This document shows, one piece after another, positions 14,063 to 15,941 of a stretch of 15,941 nucleotides of DNA (position 1 is the stretch's first letter; each line of letters begins with the position of its first letter). Location of the stretch: assembly GCA_026193555.1 (NCBI GenBank), contig JAPHUU010000091.1, positions 1 to 15,941 of the forward strand, read 5' to 3'. The stretch comes from Rhodanobacter sp. (lineage in GTDB: Bacteria; Pseudomonadota; Gammaproteobacteria; Xanthomonadales; Rhodanobacteraceae). A program made the translations under genes and the position numbers. The notes under the pieces were generated by a model. It was not told where the DNA came from and searched no databases. It saw nothing but the letters and a program-made list of their open reading frames with translations.

Positions 14063-15202
14063 ATGTCCGAAGACAGTGACCAGGAAAAAACCGAACAGCC
14101 TACCGAAAAACGCCTGCGCGAATCACGTGAGAAGGGCGAGGTGGCCAGCTCGCGCGACTTGTCCGGTGCCTTGGTGGTACTGGCCGGAGTCGCCGCGCTG
14201 ATGAACAGCGGGCATTCGGCGTTCCAGCACGCGCGGCGGATCTTTTCATTCGGCCTGGAGTATCGGCGCGAGGCGCTGTTTTCCGACGAGTTGCCGGCCC
14301 GGGCCCTGCACGGCGCGATGCATGAAGCGCTGTGGCTGTTCGGACCGGTGGCGGCGGCGACGTTGATTGCCGTGTTTGCGGCGCCTTTCCTGCTGGGCGG
14401 ACTGAATTTCAGTGCCGAGGCGTTGCAGCCGAAGTTCGACCGGCTCGACCCGATCAAGGGCCTTGGCCGGATCTTCGCCATGCGCGGACTGGTCGAGCTG
14501 GGCAAGGCGCTGCTGAAACTGCTGTTCATCGGCGCCGTGTTGTTGCTGCTGCTGAGTCACTGGCAGGGACAGCTGCAGGCTACCGGACGCGGTTCCGTGA
14601 CGGCAGGGATCGCCGAGGCGATCAGCCTTCTCGGCAGCGCGGCTTTGTGGTTCGGCTCGATCCTGGCGCTGATCGGCGGCATCGATGCGGCGTACCAGAA
14701 ATTCGATCATTCCAAGCGCCTGCGCATGAGCAAGCAGGAAGTGCGCGACGAGATGAAGGAAAGCGAAGGCAATCCGGAACTCAAGGCGCGTGTGCGCCAG
14801 GTTCAGCAGATGCAGTCGCGCCGCCGCATGATGGAAGATCTGCCGCGGGCGGATGTGGTGGTGGTCAATCCCACCCACTTCGCGGTAGCGCTGGTTTACG
14901 ACGACGGTCGGATGGGTGCGCCGCGGGTGATTGCCAAGGGCGTCGACCTGCTGGCACAGCAGATTCGCCTGGTCGCCGGCACGCACCGGATTCCGCTGGT
15001 CGAGGCGCCGCCACTGGCACGCGCGCTGTATGCCACCACCGAGCTTGGCCGGGAGATTCCCGCCGCCCTGTTTGTGGCTGTGGCGCAGGTGCTGGCCTAC
15101 GTCTATCAATTGAAACAGGCGACGGCGCACGGCGATCCCCCGCCGGAGGCGCCGCGCCCCGCAGTCGACCCGGACCTGATGGGTCCCTACCGTGACGAGT
15201 GA
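14063..15202 (+). CDS. flhB: FlhB, export substrate-specificity switch protein
   Basis: 379 residues (E. coli 382). The N-terminus has DQEKTEQPTEKRLRESREKGEVASS, the family start. Four hydrophobic helices lie at about 32-50, 88-113, 146-166 and 192-210. A long charged linker helix follows, with KQEVRDEMKESEGNPELK. The cytoplasmic domain carries the self-cleavage motif NPTH at 269-272, so cleavage between N269 and P270 is expected. After cleavage FlhB, with FliK, switches export from rod/hook to filament substrates. It starts four bases after fliR. Twelve bases separate its stop from flhA. Confidence 0.98.
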   Translation: MSEDSDQEKTEQPTEKRLRESREKGEVASSRDLSGALVVLAGVAALMNSGHSAFQHARRIFSFGLEYRREALFSDELPARALHGAMHEALWLFGPVAAATLIAVFAAPFLLGGLNFSAEALQPKFDRLDPIKGLGRIFAMRGLVELGKALLKLLFIGAVLLLLLSHWQGQLQATGRGSVTAGIAEAISLLGSAALWFGSILALIGGIDAAYQKFDHSKRLRMSKQEVRDEMKESEGNPELKARVRQVQQMQSRRRMMEDLPRADVVVVNPTHFAVALVYDDGRMGAPRVIAKGVDLLAQQIRLVAGTHRIPLVEAPPLARALYATTELGREIPAALFVAVAQVLAYVYQLKQATAHGDPPPEAPRPAVDPDLMGPYRDE

Positions 15203-15214
15203 CAGGCCAGGCAG

Positions 15215-15941
15215 ATGACAGGCGAAAGCGTACTGGGAAATTTCAAGCATCTGGCACGGCGTGGCATCGGCGCACCGGTGGCTGTGTTGATCATGCTGGC
15301 CATGATCATGTTGCCGCTGCCGCCGTTCCTGCTGGACATGCTGTTCAGCTTCAACATCGCGCTGTCGCTGGTGATCCTGCTGGCGGTGATCTATGTGATG
15401 CGGCCACTGGAGTTCGCCGCCTTCCCGACCGTGGTGCTGATGGCCACCCTGCTGCGACTGGCGCTGAACATCGCCTCGGCACGGGTGGTGCTGCTGCACG
15501 GCCACGACGGCCCTGCCGCGGCGGGCAAGGTGATCCAGGCGTTCGGCGAGTTCGTCATCGGCGGCAACTTTGCGGTGGGCCTGGTGGTATTCGGGATCAT
15601 CACCATCATAAACTTCGTGGTGATCACCAAGGGCGCCACCCGCGTGTCCGAAGTGACCGCGCGATTCACCCTCGACGCGATGCCGGGCAAGCAGATGGCG
15701 ATCGACGCCGATCTCAACGCCGGGCTGCTGACCCAGGAGCAGGCGCGTGAGCGCCGTCAGGAAGTCCGCGAAGAAGCGGATTTCTACGGCTCGATGGACG
15801 GTGCCTCCAAATTCGTGCGCGGTGATGCCACCGCCGGCATCCTGATCCTGCTCATCAACATCGTTGGCGGCTTCTTCGTCGGCGGGTTCCAGCACGGCCT
15901 CTCCGCCGGTGAAGCAGCCCGGACCTACACCTTGTTGACCA
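15215..15941 (+). CDS. flhA: FlhA, export gate protein (3' end outside window)
   Basis: The ATG at 15215 follows the flhB stop by 12 bases; 242 residues are visible of a protein normally near 690-700, and the frame is open to the window edge. Hydrophobic helices fall at about 20-40, 43-62, 112-138 and 206-227. The FHIPEP-family signature TRVSEVTARFTLDAMPGKQMAIDAD lies at about 142-166, and RPLEFAAFPTVVLMATLLRLALN at 63-85 is also characteristic. FlhA forms the nonameric ring of the export gate, uses proton-motive force and docks chaperone-substrate complexes. It is the last visible gene of the fliL unit. flhF and fleN often follow in related organisms, but that part is not in view. Confidence 0.97.
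   Translation, partial: MTGESVLGNFKHLARRGIGAPVAVLIMLAMIMLPLPPFLLDMLFSFNIALSLVILLAVIYVMRPLEFAAFPTVVLMATLLRLALNIASARVVLLHGHDGPAAAGKVIQAFGEFVIGGNFAVGLVVFGIITIINFVVITKGATRVSEVTARFTLDAMPGKQMAIDADLNAGLLTQEQARERRQEVREEADFYGSMDGASKFVRGDATAGILILLINIVGGFFVGGFQHGLSAGEAARTYTLLT

Noticed and set aside
15252..15266. Sigma-54-like TGGCACGGCGTGGCA inside the start of flhA
   Set aside because: The GG-to-GC spacing is one base short and it lies within coding sequence of a co-transcribed gene.
14246..15895. 549-codon open frame on the - strand across flhB and flhA
   Set aside because: It is a shadow of two well-supported + strand genes, extremely Gln/His/Arg-rich, with no recognisable domain.

Overview
The window is one co-directional (+ strand) block of flagellar genes from a GC-rich gammaproteobacterium. 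The order fleQ, fliEFGHIJK, fliLMNOPQR, flhBA, with a PilZ-like gene in front of fleQ, resembles the Xanthomonadales (Xanthomonadaceae/Rhodanobacteraceae). That placement is inferred from gene order and protein character, not from a search. No RNA genes, mobile elements, insertion sequences or CRISPR arrays were seen.

Layout. Positions 6-560 hold a PilZ-like protein whose 5' end may lie outside the window. Positions 561-967 are a 407-bp control region. It carries three near-identical TGTGA-N6-TCACG boxes of the CRP/Clp/Vfr type, spaced exactly 22 bp centre to centre, and a sigma-54 type -24/-12 element nearer the gene. Positions 968-2395 encode a FleQ-type sigma-54 activator. A strong -24/-12 element at 2516-2531 opens the first structural unit, fliE-F-G-H-I-J-K (2571-9458): rod/MS-ring junction, MS ring, switch protein, export ATPase complex and hook-length ruler. 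A 384-bp gap (9459-9842) holds a perfect 22-bp palindrome, a GC-rich hairpin and a near-consensus sigma-54 promoter at 9763-9778. That promoter opens the second unit, fliL-M-N-O-P-Q-R-flhB-flhA: stator-associated protein, C-ring and export gate. flhA runs off the right edge.

How it works together. An RpoN/FleQ pair would drive both structural units, and the box array would let a CRP-family factor (Clp in xanthomonads, Vfr in Pseudomonas) set fleQ level. Most gene pairs overlap by 1-11 nt and look translationally coupled.

The least ordinary features are three. (1) The helically phased box array lies ahead of fleQ. (2) Tiny ORFs of 12, 35 and 20 codons fill the fliH-fliI, fliJ-fliK and fliP-fliQ gaps. 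Each overlaps the upstream stop codon and ends on a TGA that overlaps the next start codon; a 4-codon variant precedes fliM. This suggests bridging ORFs that relay ribosomes across gaps. (3) The FleQ homologue keeps only part of the c-di-GMP contact set known from Pseudomonas FleQ. No wholly new multi-gene system is visible; the novelty is in regulation and translational wiring.
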